DNA of 64,000 bases from Leptasterias polaris (taxonomy: Eukaryota; Echinodermata; Asteroidea; Forcipulatida; Asteriidae): contig JAZGTN010000013.1 in the NCBI GenBank assembly GCA_037783415.1, forward strand, positions 248,001-312,000, read 5' to 3'. The notes under the pieces were generated by a model. That model ran no database searches, was not told the origin of the DNA, and saw nothing but the letters and a program-made list of their open reading frames with translations. The translations under genes were made by a program, and so were the position numbers. Every line of letters begins with the position of its first letter. The first letter of the stretch is position 1. Below are positions 43,701-52,045 of the stretch, piece by piece.

Positions 43701-46700
43701 TCGATATAGGCCTATACAGCATACAGTGCATAGGCCTAAGGACCTCATGCGCTAATTTTTATTAGAGAACAAGGACATGCAAAGAAAATAGGACCGTAAC
43801 GCAGTTAAAATGTTCAATGTAAATAAATGTTAAATAAATAATAAATGTTTGTAAATTATTAAAAATGTAGCTTCTCCCCGTGTCGAGAGTGAGAATCATG
43901 TAGGCTATTAAGGCACGATTGAAGAAATGAGGCGTCATCATAGGGCCTATATTATACAGTTCTAAAGAGGGTGGGGGATACAAAAACAATTGTTAGCGGC
44001 AGGCCTGTAAAAGGAATTATTCTTCTAACCCTTTTTGGGGGGGGGGGGGGGCGATTTTTATTTTTTTTAAATTTATCTATTTTATTTTATTGTTATCTTT
44101 ATTTATTATTAATATTTTATTTATTTTTTATTTTTATTTTTTTAGGGGGGGTCGAATATGAAAGAAAAGGACATCGGCACGTTATAAATTAGCGGCGCCC
44201 GTCGCTCAGTGACGAGGGCAAGGGCGTCGATCGCTACTGAAAAGTAGGGGGGACGGTCGAGCAAGTCTTGAAAAAATACATCTTACATTATTTGCACCCC
44301 ACATTTTTAATATGCTTCGGGAGTCCGGCGTTTATCGTGTGTCAGCTTGTAGTTCTTCGAAAAAACAAAATATTGCTTCTTCAACAAATCTTGTCATGGC
44401 CCAAACTGCTCCTATTTATTTGAATGGATTTTACTACATTTTGTGCATTGTGCGATTGTAACAAAATGAAACACATTTGCACGTGTGCGCACACACATAC
44501 TTCCTTTGTGGAGGGATCGTGTACCGTACATTATAGCATACACAAACGACGCATAACTTGAATGCTAACAAGGTATGTAAGCGGGATTTTGGCGTTCTTG
44601 TCTTGGACGATACGTGTCATCTATTGTCTGTATTATATAAGCGGAAATGGGCCCAAAATACCATTCTGCGCGTGGTCCATCAGAAAAAAATATGAAAATG
44701 AAGAAAACATTTCATCGTTTGTTCGCTATTCTTTTACTTGAAAAAAAATTGTAATGAAATATTAAATCAAGAAAATGTTGTTGCATATTTCTAATGAACA
44801 GTCAATCAAAAAGTGGGGGGGACATCTGATATGCTGTCCCCCCCAGTCTAAAAAGTGGGGGGGACATGTCCCCCCGTCCCCCACCCATCGACGCCCTTGG
44901 ACGAGGGAGTGGGTGGGGGCGCTGGATTTTTACTTTTTTTTGGATAATGAAGGCCCATGGAAGGCCCAATTCCAGCCAATTTTGTAAATTTGTTAGTTTT
45001 TGTTTGGGTTTTTTGAGGGCACCATTTTTTTACATTTTGTGTGGACTTTTTCTTCCTTTTTTGATCTTGGTGGGTTTTTTAATTATTTATTTATGCCTTT
45101 TTATTGATGCTTTTTTATTTATTTATTAATTTTTTTATCAAATGATAAACCATAAGGGAAACTGACTGGGTAAATTTTAAACGAGTTTGGGTTGAACAAA
45201 ACAAATGTACTAGCTAGAGTGGGATTTGAACCAACGACCTCCGGATTAACGTACCGGCGCTCTACCAACTGAGCTATCTAGACCTATGTTGGCCGTCTCC
45301 CTATTTTTGTCAATAATTATCCTTGTTGGGGGTTACCAGTCAGAAGCTATTCAAAAAGTGTAGCCAGGGATCACATCCAAGTAAGCCGCAGCCAGATATT
45401 GAATTCACCACAAGGGAATTTGACTGGGTAAATTTTAAATGATTTTGGGATGAACAAAGAAAATTATACTATGAGCGGCCACCCCCTATAGTTACGGGCC
45501 TGGTAAGGGAAAATCCACAAGAAAGGGGTGTGTGTGGGAGGGGGCCGTAAAGGAGGGAGGATCATAAGAAAAAAGGAGACGGTGTGCCTATAGGCACTTT
45601 CCTGCCCATTAATCTTTAACGAATTAGCGAGTGTTCCGGCGAGAGACATCGACAGAAAAATTATCAGAAAAGCGTTGAAAACCATCCTATGGATGTTGTT
45701 TTCAGTGGGAGACAATGGTCTCCCTCGAAAAGTCAAAAGGCGATAGTTAAACATACTTTTTCTTTGATGTTTGCATGCACCCTCACAGAAAAGGGGGTTA
45801 TATAAAGGGGAATGTTTTAACTTAATAAAACAAAAAAAATCCACTTTTTTTAATTTTTTTTTATTTTAATTTTTTATAGGCCTTATGATATTTTTTTTTG
45901 CAATAACAGTGATAGGTGTTTTAGGGGAAAAGTATCCTATTAATTAGAAATCAAAGGTCAAAAGAATAAGACAAAAAATTGTCAGTTCCTTAATTTTGTT
46001 GACAATAATTGGAGCGACTCATCATTCCCTCCTTGTTGTTCAATGACAAGCCTAGGGCCTATACATTTTTTAAACTAAGCTCTTTATTCTTGGCACAAAA
46101 CTTTGATGGCTAACCATTCAGTGATGTTAAAAAGACACGATAGTCTAGTTTTTGAGAAATAGGCCTACAGTTTTAAACATGGCCTAAACCACACAATTGA
46201 TGGTTGGACGCGACGCAATTTTTGTATTTTATTATTTTTTTTAAATAAAGGATATAGGCCTATAATGTTTTACGGCCCACACACAAACGGGGGGAATCGA
46301 TACGGCGCGCTGCCCATGGTCAATACCGTGTCTCAGCCGCGCAATTTGATTTGTGTGTGTCGGAAGACTTCAGTTCGCACATTGCGCGCGCGCATTTTCA
46401 CAGATTGCGCCCAACAACATTTTTAGCAAACTTTGCATGTTTTTGCAAATTTGACTGGATATTTTTTGGAGAACTTTTATTATAGTGTTTAGTATGTCTA
46501 CAACTCACAAAATATACCTTCAAAAAGTAGACCCACGGGGGTCGGAACGGAAATCATTTTCCAGGCATCTTTTCGTTTACACCGTACGGCCTATAAGGAA
46601 AACAAATTAAAAAAGTAGTTTGTAGCATAATTCAATATTACATGTTTACAGTAAGTAGGCATAATATAATTAATTTTACGTGAAGAGCACACTTGACTGT

Positions 46701-49700
46701 AAACAAAAAACCTTTTTTATAATGATGTCAACATGTAGGAAACGAGGTGAAGCATGGCTTTTGTACCTTTCCCTAAAAAACAGGACAACACTACAAAAAC
46801 AACAACAGACGGACTAGGACAGGACAACACAAACAAAGAGTGAGACTAGGCACAATGTATTGATTCACTTAAATAAATTATAAAATAAGATACAAGGTGA
46901 ATTCTTACACGTAACTGTTGATAATGGATTTTTTCAGATTTCTAGTTTTAGTGTGAAAGCTTACTGATTATGGAGTTCATACGAGAACGGTTTTTTTTCT
47001 GTGAAATATTTCCATCTGAAATGAAGTCATATTCAAGAAAACTATCAGAAAACCTTTAAAAAATCGTAACAGCTGATTTTGGTTGTTGTGACCAATGACC
47101 AAAGTTAAGGACAATGTGTTAACATGTTGCAAATCAGGCATGGTTTTTCACTATTTTTTCCTGACTCACACAACTAATTAAGCAAACATTTTCTAAATAA
47201 GAGAATTTAGAGTGAAGTGCACCCAGATCTAAAGCAGCTTTGGTGCTAGCCTTTAGTCAAGGCGCACCGCGGCACCCCATCACAGATATCACGCACGAAA
47301 AAAGACCAGCGTGAAGCGCCTTTACCAATTCGTTTTGGGGGCTTTGTTTTTCTTTACTTTTTGCTACCGATTTTGGTAGCAGAAATGTAATGCATTAGCG
47401 TGATGAGTTATTGGCCAATAAGAAGACACAATTACTTGCATGACTGATGCATGAACAATGCAGGGAGAATTGATACAAATGGCACATACGAGTGACGTAG
47501 CCTGGCTTTACTGTGTGTGCATGTAGACCGCGCGGATTTGTACACACGTCCACAGCATGCATGAGAAAACCAAGCTATGAATATAACTGCCATGGATAAT
47601 GGCTGCTGTGTGTGTGCTGAGCCGTGAATGTTTATCTCAGATAAACAGTGTCCGATTTCCTTCAATATTTTGTGGTTATACTTGGTTGTATCATTCCAAA
47701 CCCAAGTAATTATGAAGGCTAAATGAATACTCTATCAGTTGTAGGGTGTCATGGCCGAGTGGTTAAGAGCATCGGATTCAAGTTCTGGTGGTTTAGTCAT
47801 CGGGGTGTGGGTTCCAGTCCCGGTCATGACGCTTGTGTCCTTGAGCAAGACACTTTGCTATAATTGCTTCTCTTCACCCAGGGGTATAAATGGGTACCTG
47901 CAAGGGTAGAGGTTGATATTGTGTTTGAAAAAGCCTTCGGAGCGTCATCACGGCAGCCCGGGCTGTATACTCCCCAGGGAGCTGAGAAAGATTAAAGGAA
48001 TGTTATTGGCCCAATGACCAGGGCACTAATGTAAAGCGCATTGAGACGTTATTGTGAAATGCGCTATATAAGAACTAGTTATTATATTTATTATTATTAT
48101 TAGTTAAACATTGTGTTGGGTGAAAAATATTGCTAAAATCATAAGAAACATGAACGGGAAAATTGAAACTCTTCGAGCCTTCAGAGTCAACGTACAGGCG
48201 GGTATTCAAATACCGCGCGATGTACAATGCATGGGACGCGGATGGTCTAGTGCGCTATCCCCGGGGGGGGCTTATTTTGATATGGCGACAGGCTGTCTCG
48301 TACTGTGACGGAACGAAACTCGCATTTCTAGTTGGAAATAACAACAAAAATTGCTTGGAAATTTAAGGAAATTGTCAAATCGTGCTATTTTATGTTAACA
48401 ATTGTCAAATTAAAACAAATATTTGCGAAACAGTATTACCCATCTCATTATATAGAAGAGTCCAATATCTAGCTGACGGTGATTGGTTACAAGAAATAGC
48501 ATAGATAAATATTTCATGGTCATGAATAACTGATAGCAAAACGAGTTGGTAAAGGGTCTTTTTTCGTGCGTGATATCTGGGATGGGGTGCCTAAAGGCTA
48601 CTTTGGTGCCTGAAGTAGTAACAAATTTGTTGTGCTACCAGCGTGATTATGGGTGACCTATTAAGTTTACAAATAGGACGTATAAAAAACTTTACTCTTT
48701 TTTATCCTCAGAATGGCAACAGTTTCAAAGGATACAACATGGAAACTTTGGGACACAAATGGTGAGTGATTTTCCGTAAATTGCAGACCTCCCTACATTT
48801 ACAATTTTGATAAATTTGTTCACCCCTTTTGCACTCTTGACTGTTCTATTCTTTGTTTTGACAATTCTTTTTGGTGAGGCTGTTTTCAAAAGCATTTTTC
48901 TTCTCAAAAGTGTGCCATGGGCCTCCGAGAACCAGCACGATGTGTGCTATGGCCAAATGGTCTCATACACATGAGATCTGGTGGCTAAGTCATTGGGGTC
49001 TTGGTTCGAATCCCGGTCATGACACTTGCGTTCTTGCACCGCTAGAAGAGCTAAAACTATAATTGCATATAGTATTTGGTTTTACCCTGAATACACCAAT
49101 GTGTGTAAAGCACTATATACTCGGTACTTACGGGCGGTCGGGTTGTTGTAGTGGTATCTTTCCTCGCCATCCAACTCTAGGACCCCAGTTCAAATTATGC
49201 CGGGGGCACTATATGGACTGGGGTTTCAGTCCTTACCTGACTGCATGGGTTTTACCGGAATAATTATCTGACTGTCTGGGGTTTTGCTCCCACATCTAAA
49301 ACTCAAACTCATTAAGTTTGTGTTCTGAGAGTCCTCGGCTTAAAAACTAAAATGAAATGAAACCCACAACCTTTGACATTCTAGAGCAGATATATGGGCT
49401 TTATATATGCTAAAGTTTGTATGATATGGCTCTTGCCCCAATTGAAGAAATTCATTAATATTTAATAGCAGGATTATTTTGCTATTTGTTTTTGGCCTAA
49501 AAAAAAAAATACAATTTTGAGACAGAAACCTATTCATAACATTTAGGCCTATTTTAAAAGCGTTAAGCTTGATTAATACTTGGCCTAATTGAGAAAGCAA
49601 AGTTCTCTGAGAAATCTGTGCATACTGATAATGTTCCTTCAGGTGACGTGGTGTATGAACTGAGTCATTAGGCTAATAAACAGTCACAACAGCCAACTCT

Positions 49701-51526
49701 TTTTTCCCGTTTTCTTGTTTTAGTCGAGTACAACAAGAATCAGGACCCATACCTTCTATACACGGGCAGTTACGACCACACTGGTCCATGCTTGTTGGCC
49801 CTGTCCCCAGATGCTCACACTGTTGCCATTGCGTCAGGGGTAAGAATATTGGTCTACAACGCCACCACTGGGGAGGAGGAAGAGAGCTTTGATGATGTAC
49901 ACACACGTAAGAAAAGTGGTTCTTTTACAATGATATTTTAAGGGGGGGGGGGTACAATTGCTGCATCAAATGCCTTTTCTTATAGTACATACCTTTGAGG
50001 ATAATCTTCATTAATGTATTTTAATTTTTTATTTTTTCCCCCCTCTAGTGTTCATTAAACACATCAAGCTCTGGTGTTTCTGATCGGCAGAGTGTGGGTT
50101 CGAGTCCTGTTCTTGACACCCGTGTCCTTTAAAGCATAAAGTCGTTGGTCCCATAGTGCAATGCGCGTAAAAGAACCCAGTACATTTGTTGTTAAGAGAA
50201 GGGGTTCGCCCTGGTGTTTTCTGGCATGGTCAGGCAGCATTATGCAACACCTCACCTTGTATCCCTTTCAAGCTGTTGTATAATGGTTGTTTCATCTCAT
50301 CTAGAGTCATTCTTAATCTCTGCTTTGATAATTTGGTAACTAGGAGTGTCGATTGACAATTTAAGGCATGGTGCATTATAAATATATACACTATTGTAAT
50401 TATTTTTTCTGGTGATGCACAGAGTCTGTAAACCTTCTGGGCCCAATTTCATGGCTCTGCTTACCGTAAGCAAAGAATCGGCGCTTACGGAAGCAGGGAA
50501 TTCCGCGCCTACGTCAAGCGTATTTTACGGGTTAGCAGGGAATTTTGGCTTGTGCGCTTGCGTAGTCCACGTTACTGGGCATTCTACGCTTGCACAGCTA
50601 GCACAGAAATTCTGCGCTTGCTCGGTAAGCGGAGAATGGTGACCGCAAGCGCAGAATTGGGCCCTGATTTGTAATATCTATGAGGTTCCAAGTGTAAAAT
50701 AAGGGGATACAAAGGCCTAAACTATTTTCAGCAATTTTCACATTGATTCATCAAATCTCATCCCTGTGTTAAGAACTGTGTACTCTGACTTCACCCCTTG
50801 CAGAACCCATTACCAAACTTGGCTTTGACCCTAGCAACCGGTTCCTGGTATCCTGCGGGGATAGGCACATCCGAGTCTTTCACAATGTGGTCGGTTACCG
50901 GTCAAACATCGCCAGCATGAAGCAGAAAATCAAGATGTCCACGACGACAAAGACGCAAAAAGATCGAATGCAGAGTCAAATAAAACTGATGAGGTAATAT
51001 GAAAGCATATCTTATACATTTTTTAAAAACCTAATCATATGATTCTGATTTTGTAGGGTAGGGGTGGTAAAATAGGATTGTTGCTAGGCTTGTGCCGATA
51101 TAAATAGTTTTCATCGCGATACAAGATTTCAAGATATTCGATACTTTTTTTGCTATTTCAATGAACTATGCAGAGTTGGAATAACTGCCTTAATAATTTG
51201 CATTTGCTGAGGGTAAAAGCAAATCTCAAAAAGTTGAAGAAAGGTGCAATTTTTTTCGCTGAGAGATAGAAAAAGGAAACTGTCTAGTGTTGTGACTTTC
51301 GGATCTGCTATTAATGATACAAAAAATTCCCACAAGCAACGTTTAGCCAATTTGTCTATTAGCTGAATTCCTACATGTGTAGTGTAACCAGTTTTTTTAT
51401 TGGCTGTTAAATACCTACACGTTTGGCCTAACACAACCTATTTCAGTACAATATCCTGAGCGTTGTTTCTATATCTTTCACAGGGAGTGTTTATTTGAGA
51501 TTCTCGGTGACAATCCTGAGGACTAG
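22618..51526 (+). CDS. TBL2: TBL2, transducin beta-like protein 2 (ER-anchored WD40 protein)
   Basis: Complete 12-exon gene, 464 aa: 22618-22798, 30739-30933, 31410-31461, 37860-37922, 38812-38920, 40132-40237, 41741-41827, 42892-43027, 48712-48761, 49724-49906, 50804-50993 and 51484-51526. Every junction is GT-AG and the phases chain without a gap. Human TBL2 is 447 aa. A single hydrophobic helix (residues ~19-42) precedes a Lys-rich linker and then the WD40 propeller, the family's layout. Matching blocks are DFSINGKYLASCAEDRTVRV, VEYDHVTKIKFSPDC, CIRVFKMAKKEDG, STCGRFVASCGFTPDVKVWE, KDTTWKLWDTNVEYNKNQDP and FLVSCGDRHIRVFHN. Known TBL2 sits in the ER membrane and associates with PERK in the unfolded-protein response; that role is inferred here by orthology. 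Introns 1, 3 and 8 are swollen (5.7-7.9 kb) by transposable elements. Confidence 0.96.
22886..22930. repeat. Perfect 19-bp hairpin
   Basis: CAATACTCTGGACTTCCTC, a 7-base loop (CGATCCT), then the exact reverse complement. It lies 88 bases after TBL2 exon 1. It is too short for a usual microRNA precursor; function unknown. Confidence 0.9.
23098..25330 (-). mobile_element. 5'-truncated, frameshifted non-LTR retrotransposon (RT)
   Basis: It lies in TBL2 intron 1, antisense to it. Reading on the minus strand, a linker segment (AWFDRDCYILKNEVRRSYNA, ~25050) leads into a reverse transcriptase (24794-23610). That has SKSPGPDGI, the HGFRHSKSTQTA block, palm motif FTKAFDSVDR, RGVPQGECLSPHLF, catalytic MYADDVAI and TYLGVVF. 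After a further frameshift, a C-terminal segment (~23535-23098) has a CxxC...H...C cluster (CKLCNQTAFDKTHLQHC). No endonuclease domain remains. The clade cannot be assigned by eye. Confidence 0.88.
25331..26620. other. TBL2 intron 1, AT-rich, no feature
   Basis: Long AT-rich stretch with poly-A and poly-T runs. I see no exon, no clear inverted ends and no tRNA-like block. Confidence 0.5.
26623..26896. repeat. Two-copy tandem duplication (~137-bp unit)
   Basis: The segment beginning CAATCGTTTGGTTGAACAGG and ending GAGGAATTGGTAGGTAAAAC is followed at once by a second, ~90% similar copy beginning at 26758. The copies differ by a short ATAAATT insert and an altered TATGTATGTATC segment. Confidence 0.85.
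27345..28725. mobile_element. Candidate non-autonomous DNA element (~1.4 kb)
   Basis: GGGAGGATAGAGGGTT...CGCAAC at the left end and GTTGCGGTAATCATAACCCT...CC at the right end are inverted relatives. A third copy of the terminus (GGGAGGATGGAGGGTTATGA) lies alone at 21124. The interior holds a two-copy tandem duplication and no transposase. Confidence 0.5.
27985..28165. repeat. Two-copy tandem duplication (~91-bp unit)
   Basis: Two adjacent copies share AAGCAAGAGTATT, AAAACAATTGTATAAC and GAGGATTA in the same order. They differ by scattered substitutions. Confidence 0.8.
28957..29203. repeat. Degenerate minisatellite (TTTTGTTCCCTC family)
   Basis: About eight imperfect repeats of an AT-rich ~30-base unit with the core ATTTTGTTCCCTCAAAA and variants. 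Probably an old, decaying tandem array. Confidence 0.75.
29437..29803. mobile_element. Interspersed repeat with inverted ends
   Basis: The ends GGGCTCGAATTTTACACTGG and CTAAATTCGAGCCCTGG are inverted. The interior contains GGCCAGTAATTTTAG and ATTTTGAGCTACAAGCCCTG. A second, more degraded copy is at 42520-42860 and fragments lie at ~19715-19765 and ~54770-54850. Confidence 0.7.
29804..30735. other. End of TBL2 intron 1, no feature
   Basis: No exon or repeat with visible ends was found in this stretch. Confidence 0.4.
30739..30933 (+). CDS. TBL2: TBL2 exon 2
   Basis: The acceptor is a tandem GCCAGCAG, so splicing after the first AG (exon from 30736) would add one alanine. Donor GAAG|GTATGA; 195 bases, phase 1 in and out. 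It encodes the Lys/Gln-rich linker and the first WD unit (SNVLDMDFSINGKYLASCAE). Confidence 0.95.
31410..31461 (+). CDS. TBL2: TBL2 exon 3
   Basis: The acceptor is TTTGTCTTTCCAG and the donor CACAA|GTAAGT; 52 bases, phase 1 in and 2 out. It encodes DRTVRVWSVKEFKEKEH. Confidence 0.95.
32572..32634. repeat. Two-copy tandem repeat (31-bp unit)
   Basis: GCAACTTCACGTCGTATGGC plus GTGTATATCC occurs twice in direct succession, apparently identical, which suggests a recent duplication. Confidence 0.9.
33470..34463 (+). CDS. Exon-like 330-codon ORF with three internal repeats (unknown)
   Basis: It lies in TBL2 intron 3, same strand. The open frame begins at a splice acceptor (TTTTTGTTTTGAAG); the in-frame stop just upstream sits inside that acceptor, so frame opening and AG coincide. 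It ends at TGA in 34461-34463. The entry phase is 2, the phase of the TBL2 exon 3 donor, so it could be an alternative last exon of TBL2 or the last exon of a nested gene. No ATG is near its start. The protein is Gln/Glu/His-rich with three ~50-residue repeats built on ETHSLHEKYPVQETS...HLEQQKSQAEEIAQLLFKG: the first at about 33770-33910, a diverged one near 34000, and a third at about 34195-34330. The tail has a triple SITAPN repeat. Product not recognised. Confidence 0.6.
34610..34676. repeat. Diverged single copy of the 71/88-bp satellite unit
   Basis: CACCTGATTTTGCAAGAGCC through GGCTGCTAAACCAT matches the array at 36621-37003, with a few substitutions. It forms the left flank of the inserted LINE and ends in AACCAT, the first base block of the next array unit. 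Confidence 0.85.
34677..36620 (-). mobile_element. 5'-truncated LINE (RTE-like) inserted in a satellite array
   Basis: On the minus strand a reverse transcriptase runs from about 36620 to 34680. It has NNKSPGIDGIPPEVFK, LYKNKGNRQDCNNYRGISLL, SQCGF, palm motif FIDLTKAFDLVSR, VRQGCVLAPTLFGIYF, catalytic LLYADDAAIVAHSEAEL and FCYLGSTM. It ends in RRLRWTGHVCRLDDGRLPKD and an Arg-rich C-terminus. One frameshift near 35900 and loss of the endonuclease make it dead. The motif set suggests an RTE-type LINE. The 3' tail is (GATA)n, and AACCAT at 34671-34676 and 36621-36626 is a likely target-site duplication. It lies in TBL2 intron 3, antisense. Confidence 0.9.
36621..37003. repeat. Nested tandem array, 71/88-bp units
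   Basis: Units start at 36621, 36692, 36780, 36868 and 36956 (partial). The first is 71 bp and the next three are 88 bp. The extra 17 bases are a second copy of the subrepeat CTCCCTAGGTTAAAGAG. Units are nearly identical. The array continues across the LINE into 34610-34676. Confidence 0.93.
37329..37554. mobile_element. MITE with perfect 20-bp TIRs and TA ends
   Basis: TAGTCTTGGTGCAAGACGTT at the left is exactly complementary to the last 20 bases at the right. 226 bp, no coding capacity. The terminal TA suggests a Tc1/mariner-type TA target. Confidence 0.88.
37585..37780. mobile_element. Foldback element (~196 bp)
   Basis: GGGGCTGTGTCGTCATGATC ... TGTACATGGAAT on the left is mirrored by ATTCCATGTACA ... 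GATCATGACGACACAG on the right. The right edge ends in TTTAA. Relatives: 62406-62567 shares the CTGGGTGAGAG centre, and a fragment lies at about 17150-17210. Confidence 0.8.
37860..37922 (+). CDS. TBL2: TBL2 exon 4
   Basis: The acceptor is TTGTTTTATAG and the donor TGCAA|GTAAGT; 63 bases, phase 2 in and out. It encodes CLRGNVEYDHVTKIKFSPDC. Confidence 0.95.
38812..38920 (+). CDS. TBL2: TBL2 exon 5
   Basis: The acceptor is TCTTCCATTGTAAG and the donor CTAAG|GTTGGT; 109 bases, phase 2 in and 0 out. It encodes AFITSLSTGNCIRVFKMAKK and a short EDG-led linker to DFPK. Confidence 0.94.
39110..39420. mobile_element. Foldback element, CCCTTTAGAGACCAT family
   Basis: The ends TTAACCCTTTAGAGACCATA and GAATGGTCTCTGAAGG are inverted. 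It is the same family as 12981-13265. It lies in TBL2 intron 5. Confidence 0.55.
40132..40237 (+). CDS. TBL2: TBL2 exon 6
   Basis: The acceptor is CATGTTGTATCAG and the donor AAAG|GTAGGT; 106 bases, phase 0 in and 1 out. It encodes IHSTDIINIGLGSHTHGSFI and then a WD-type YKDTTIQICDVK strand set. Confidence 0.95.
41335..41600 (+). mobile_element. Diverged SINE, Leu-like family
   Basis: It contains GTGTGGGTTCG.AATCC as box B, GTGTCCTTGAGCAAGACAC duplicated in place, and later body blocks. The 5' part of the tRNA head is lost. It lies in TBL2 intron 6. Confidence 0.65.
41741..41827 (+). CDS. TBL2: TBL2 exon 7
   Basis: The acceptor is TTGGATCCGTCCAG and the donor TGTG|GTATGT; 87 bases, phase 1 in and out. 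It encodes GEILQSIDTHHMNNNYAAVS and TCGRFVASC. Confidence 0.95.
42272..42465. mobile_element. MITE, GGGCCCAATTTC family (AT-rich subtype)
   Basis: GGGCCCAATTTCATAGAGCT at the left is mirrored by AGCTCTATGAAATTAGACCC at the right, with GCTTAAGCAG just inside both. Related elements are at 50438-50664 and 54211-54462. Fragments lie at ~20270-20500. Confidence 0.85.
42520..42860. mobile_element. Degraded copy of the 29437-29803 repeat
   Basis: It shares GCCAATGATTTTAAC/GCCAGTAAA, TCTTGTGTTTTTCA and GAGCAACAAGCCCTG blocks in the same order as the copy at 29437. Confidence 0.6.
42892..43027 (+). CDS. TBL2: TBL2 exon 8
   Basis: The acceptor is TTATTAATCTGAAG and the donor ACCAG|GTTTGA; 136 bases, phase 1 in and 2 out. 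It encodes FTPDVKVWEVLFNKEGDFSE, then DLKGHRASVYYLSFNTDST. Confidence 0.95.
44037..44051. repeat. Poly-G tract (15 G)
   Basis: A run of 15 guanines directly before a T-rich low-complexity stretch; further G7/C7 runs lie at 44140-44150 and 44815-44890. Confidence 0.85.
45160..45320 (-). mobile_element. tRNA-derived SINE (Lys/Asn-like head)
   Basis: The minus strand reads GATAGCTCAGTTGGTAGAGC, then CCGGTACGTTAATCCGG, then GGTTCAAATCCCGCTC. The D-arm looks like tRNA-Lys and the anticodon-loop position reads GTT (Asn). It is the best preserved copy of this family here. Confidence 0.85.
47238..48612. mobile_element. Candidate 1.4-kb element with inverted ends, SINE nested inside
   Basis: AGCCTTTAG...GCACCCCATC and CAGATATCACGCACGAAAAA on the left are mirrored at 48550-48610 on the right. 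Each arm is ~70-90 bp and the left arm carries two small insertions. A full SINE (47744-48104) sits inside. It lies in TBL2 intron 8. Confidence 0.7.
47744..48104 (+). mobile_element. Full-length tRNA-Leu-derived SINE
   Basis: Head GGGTGTCATGGCCGAGTGGT, box B GGGTTCCAGTCCCGG, body with CTTGTGTCCTTGAGCAAGAC and CTCCCCAGGGAGCTGAGA, and an (ATT)n tail. Close relative of 17445-17804. Confidence 0.9.
48712..48761 (+). CDS. TBL2: TBL2 exon 9
   Basis: The acceptor is CTTTTTTATCCTCAG and the donor AATG|GTGAGT; 50 bases, phase 2 in and 1 out. It encodes MATVSKDTTWKLWDTN, the end of a WD unit. Confidence 0.95.
48945..49060 (+). mobile_element. SINE head fragment, Leu-like family
   Basis: TGGCTAAGTCATTGGGGTC...GGTTCGAATCCCGGTCATGA then CACTTGCG; the body is cut short after about 30 bases. 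A half-copy of the 5231-5343 foldback arm follows at ~49075-49130, then a tRNA-like block with TTGTAGTGGTATC at ~49145. Confidence 0.6.
49724..49906 (+). CDS. TBL2: TBL2 exon 10
   Basis: The acceptor is TTTCTTGTTTTAG and the donor ACAC|GTAAGA; 183 bases, phase 1 in and out. It encodes VEYNKNQDPYLLYTGSYDHT and then CLLALSPDAHTVAIASG. Confidence 0.95.
50062..50290 (+). mobile_element. SINE, Leu-like head, long-body subtype (5'-truncated)
   Basis: It starts within the head at TCAAGCTCTGGTGTTTCTGA, has box B GGGTTCGAGTCC, then the subtype-specific GTAAAAGAACCCAGT and GAAGGGGTTCGCCCTGGTGT. It lies in TBL2 intron 10. Confidence 0.8.
50438..50664 (+). mobile_element. MITE, GGGCCCAATTTC family (GC-rich subtype)
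   Basis: GGGCCCAATTTCATGG at the left, complementary AATTGGGCCC at the right. The interior is full of GCGCTTACG-type motifs. It is inserted in an older repeat whose uninterrupted form is seen at ~19130-19180. A same-family copy in the opposite orientation is at 54211-54462. Confidence 0.88.
50804..50993 (+). CDS. TBL2: TBL2 exon 11
   Basis: The acceptor is TTCACCCCTTGCAG and the donor TGAG|GTAATA; 190 bases, phase 1 in and 2 out. It encodes the last WD strands (FLVSCGDRHIRVFHN) and a Lys/Gln-rich C-terminal helix. Confidence 0.95.
51484..51526 (+). CDS. TBL2: TBL2 exon 12
   Basis: The acceptor is TATATCTTTCACAG, phase 2 in, 43 bases to TAG. It encodes RECLFEILGDNPED. Confidence 0.9.
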
Positions 51527-51759
51527 ATCCAGGAGACCATAGTGTGGGCTTCATTCCAACATGGAGCTTGAGTCTTATCCAGTCAGTGCCTGATTTTTAT
51601 CTCAACGGGATCAACAGTGTGTCAGGATAGAGCCACCATCTTGGATAGCCATAACATCATTTGTAAATCATCGTCATCCTTTGTCAGATTTTATTCCAGT
51701 GGACATCCGTAAAGTGCTGATGTCTGCCAACTTTGACGCTAGTGGCGCATGAACATTGT

Positions 51760-52045
51760 TACCTCAGCCACTGGGTCAATTATTTCATTCCTTAAACCAT
51801 CTCAGCTCCCTGGGGAGTATGCAGCCTGCCCTGCCAAGTACAATGTATGTAACACATCAAACTATTTAATCAATCACAAGAACCATATCTGCCCTCACAG
51901 ATATCCATTCACTCCTTGGTGAAGGGAAGCAATTATAGAAAAGTGTCTTGCTCAAAGAACACAAGTGCCATGAATGGGATGATTGATGATTTTGCCACCA
52001 AAACTTGAGACCGGTGCACTAGACCACTCGGCCATGACACGCTAC
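51760..52045 (-). mobile_element. SINE, Leu-like family, in the TBL2 3' UTR
   Basis: The minus strand reads GCGTGTCATGGCCGAGTGGT and GTGTCTTGCT-type body blocks through CTCAGCTCCCTGGGGAG. Box B is mutated. It lies between the TBL2 stop and the likely poly-A signal, so it would be transcribed as antisense SINE within the mRNA. Confidence 0.8.

Larger units (their letters stand above)
43171..46594. mobile_element. Candidate large non-autonomous element (~3.4 kb)
   Basis: ATAGGCCATACGGGGTAAAC ... GTTCCGACCCCTGTGGGTCTA at the left and TAGACCCACGGGGGTCGGAAC ... GTTTACACCGTACGGCCTAT at the right are inverted relatives over ~65 bp. The interior has a 15-G run, C/G-run clusters, long T-rich low-complexity sequence and a nested SINE, but no transposase. 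It fills most of TBL2 intron 8. Confidence 0.6.

Noticed and set aside
50412..50642. Similar 76-80 codon proteins here and at 54261-54503
   Set aside because: The shared translation reflects two copies of one MITE in opposite orientation, not a conserved gene.
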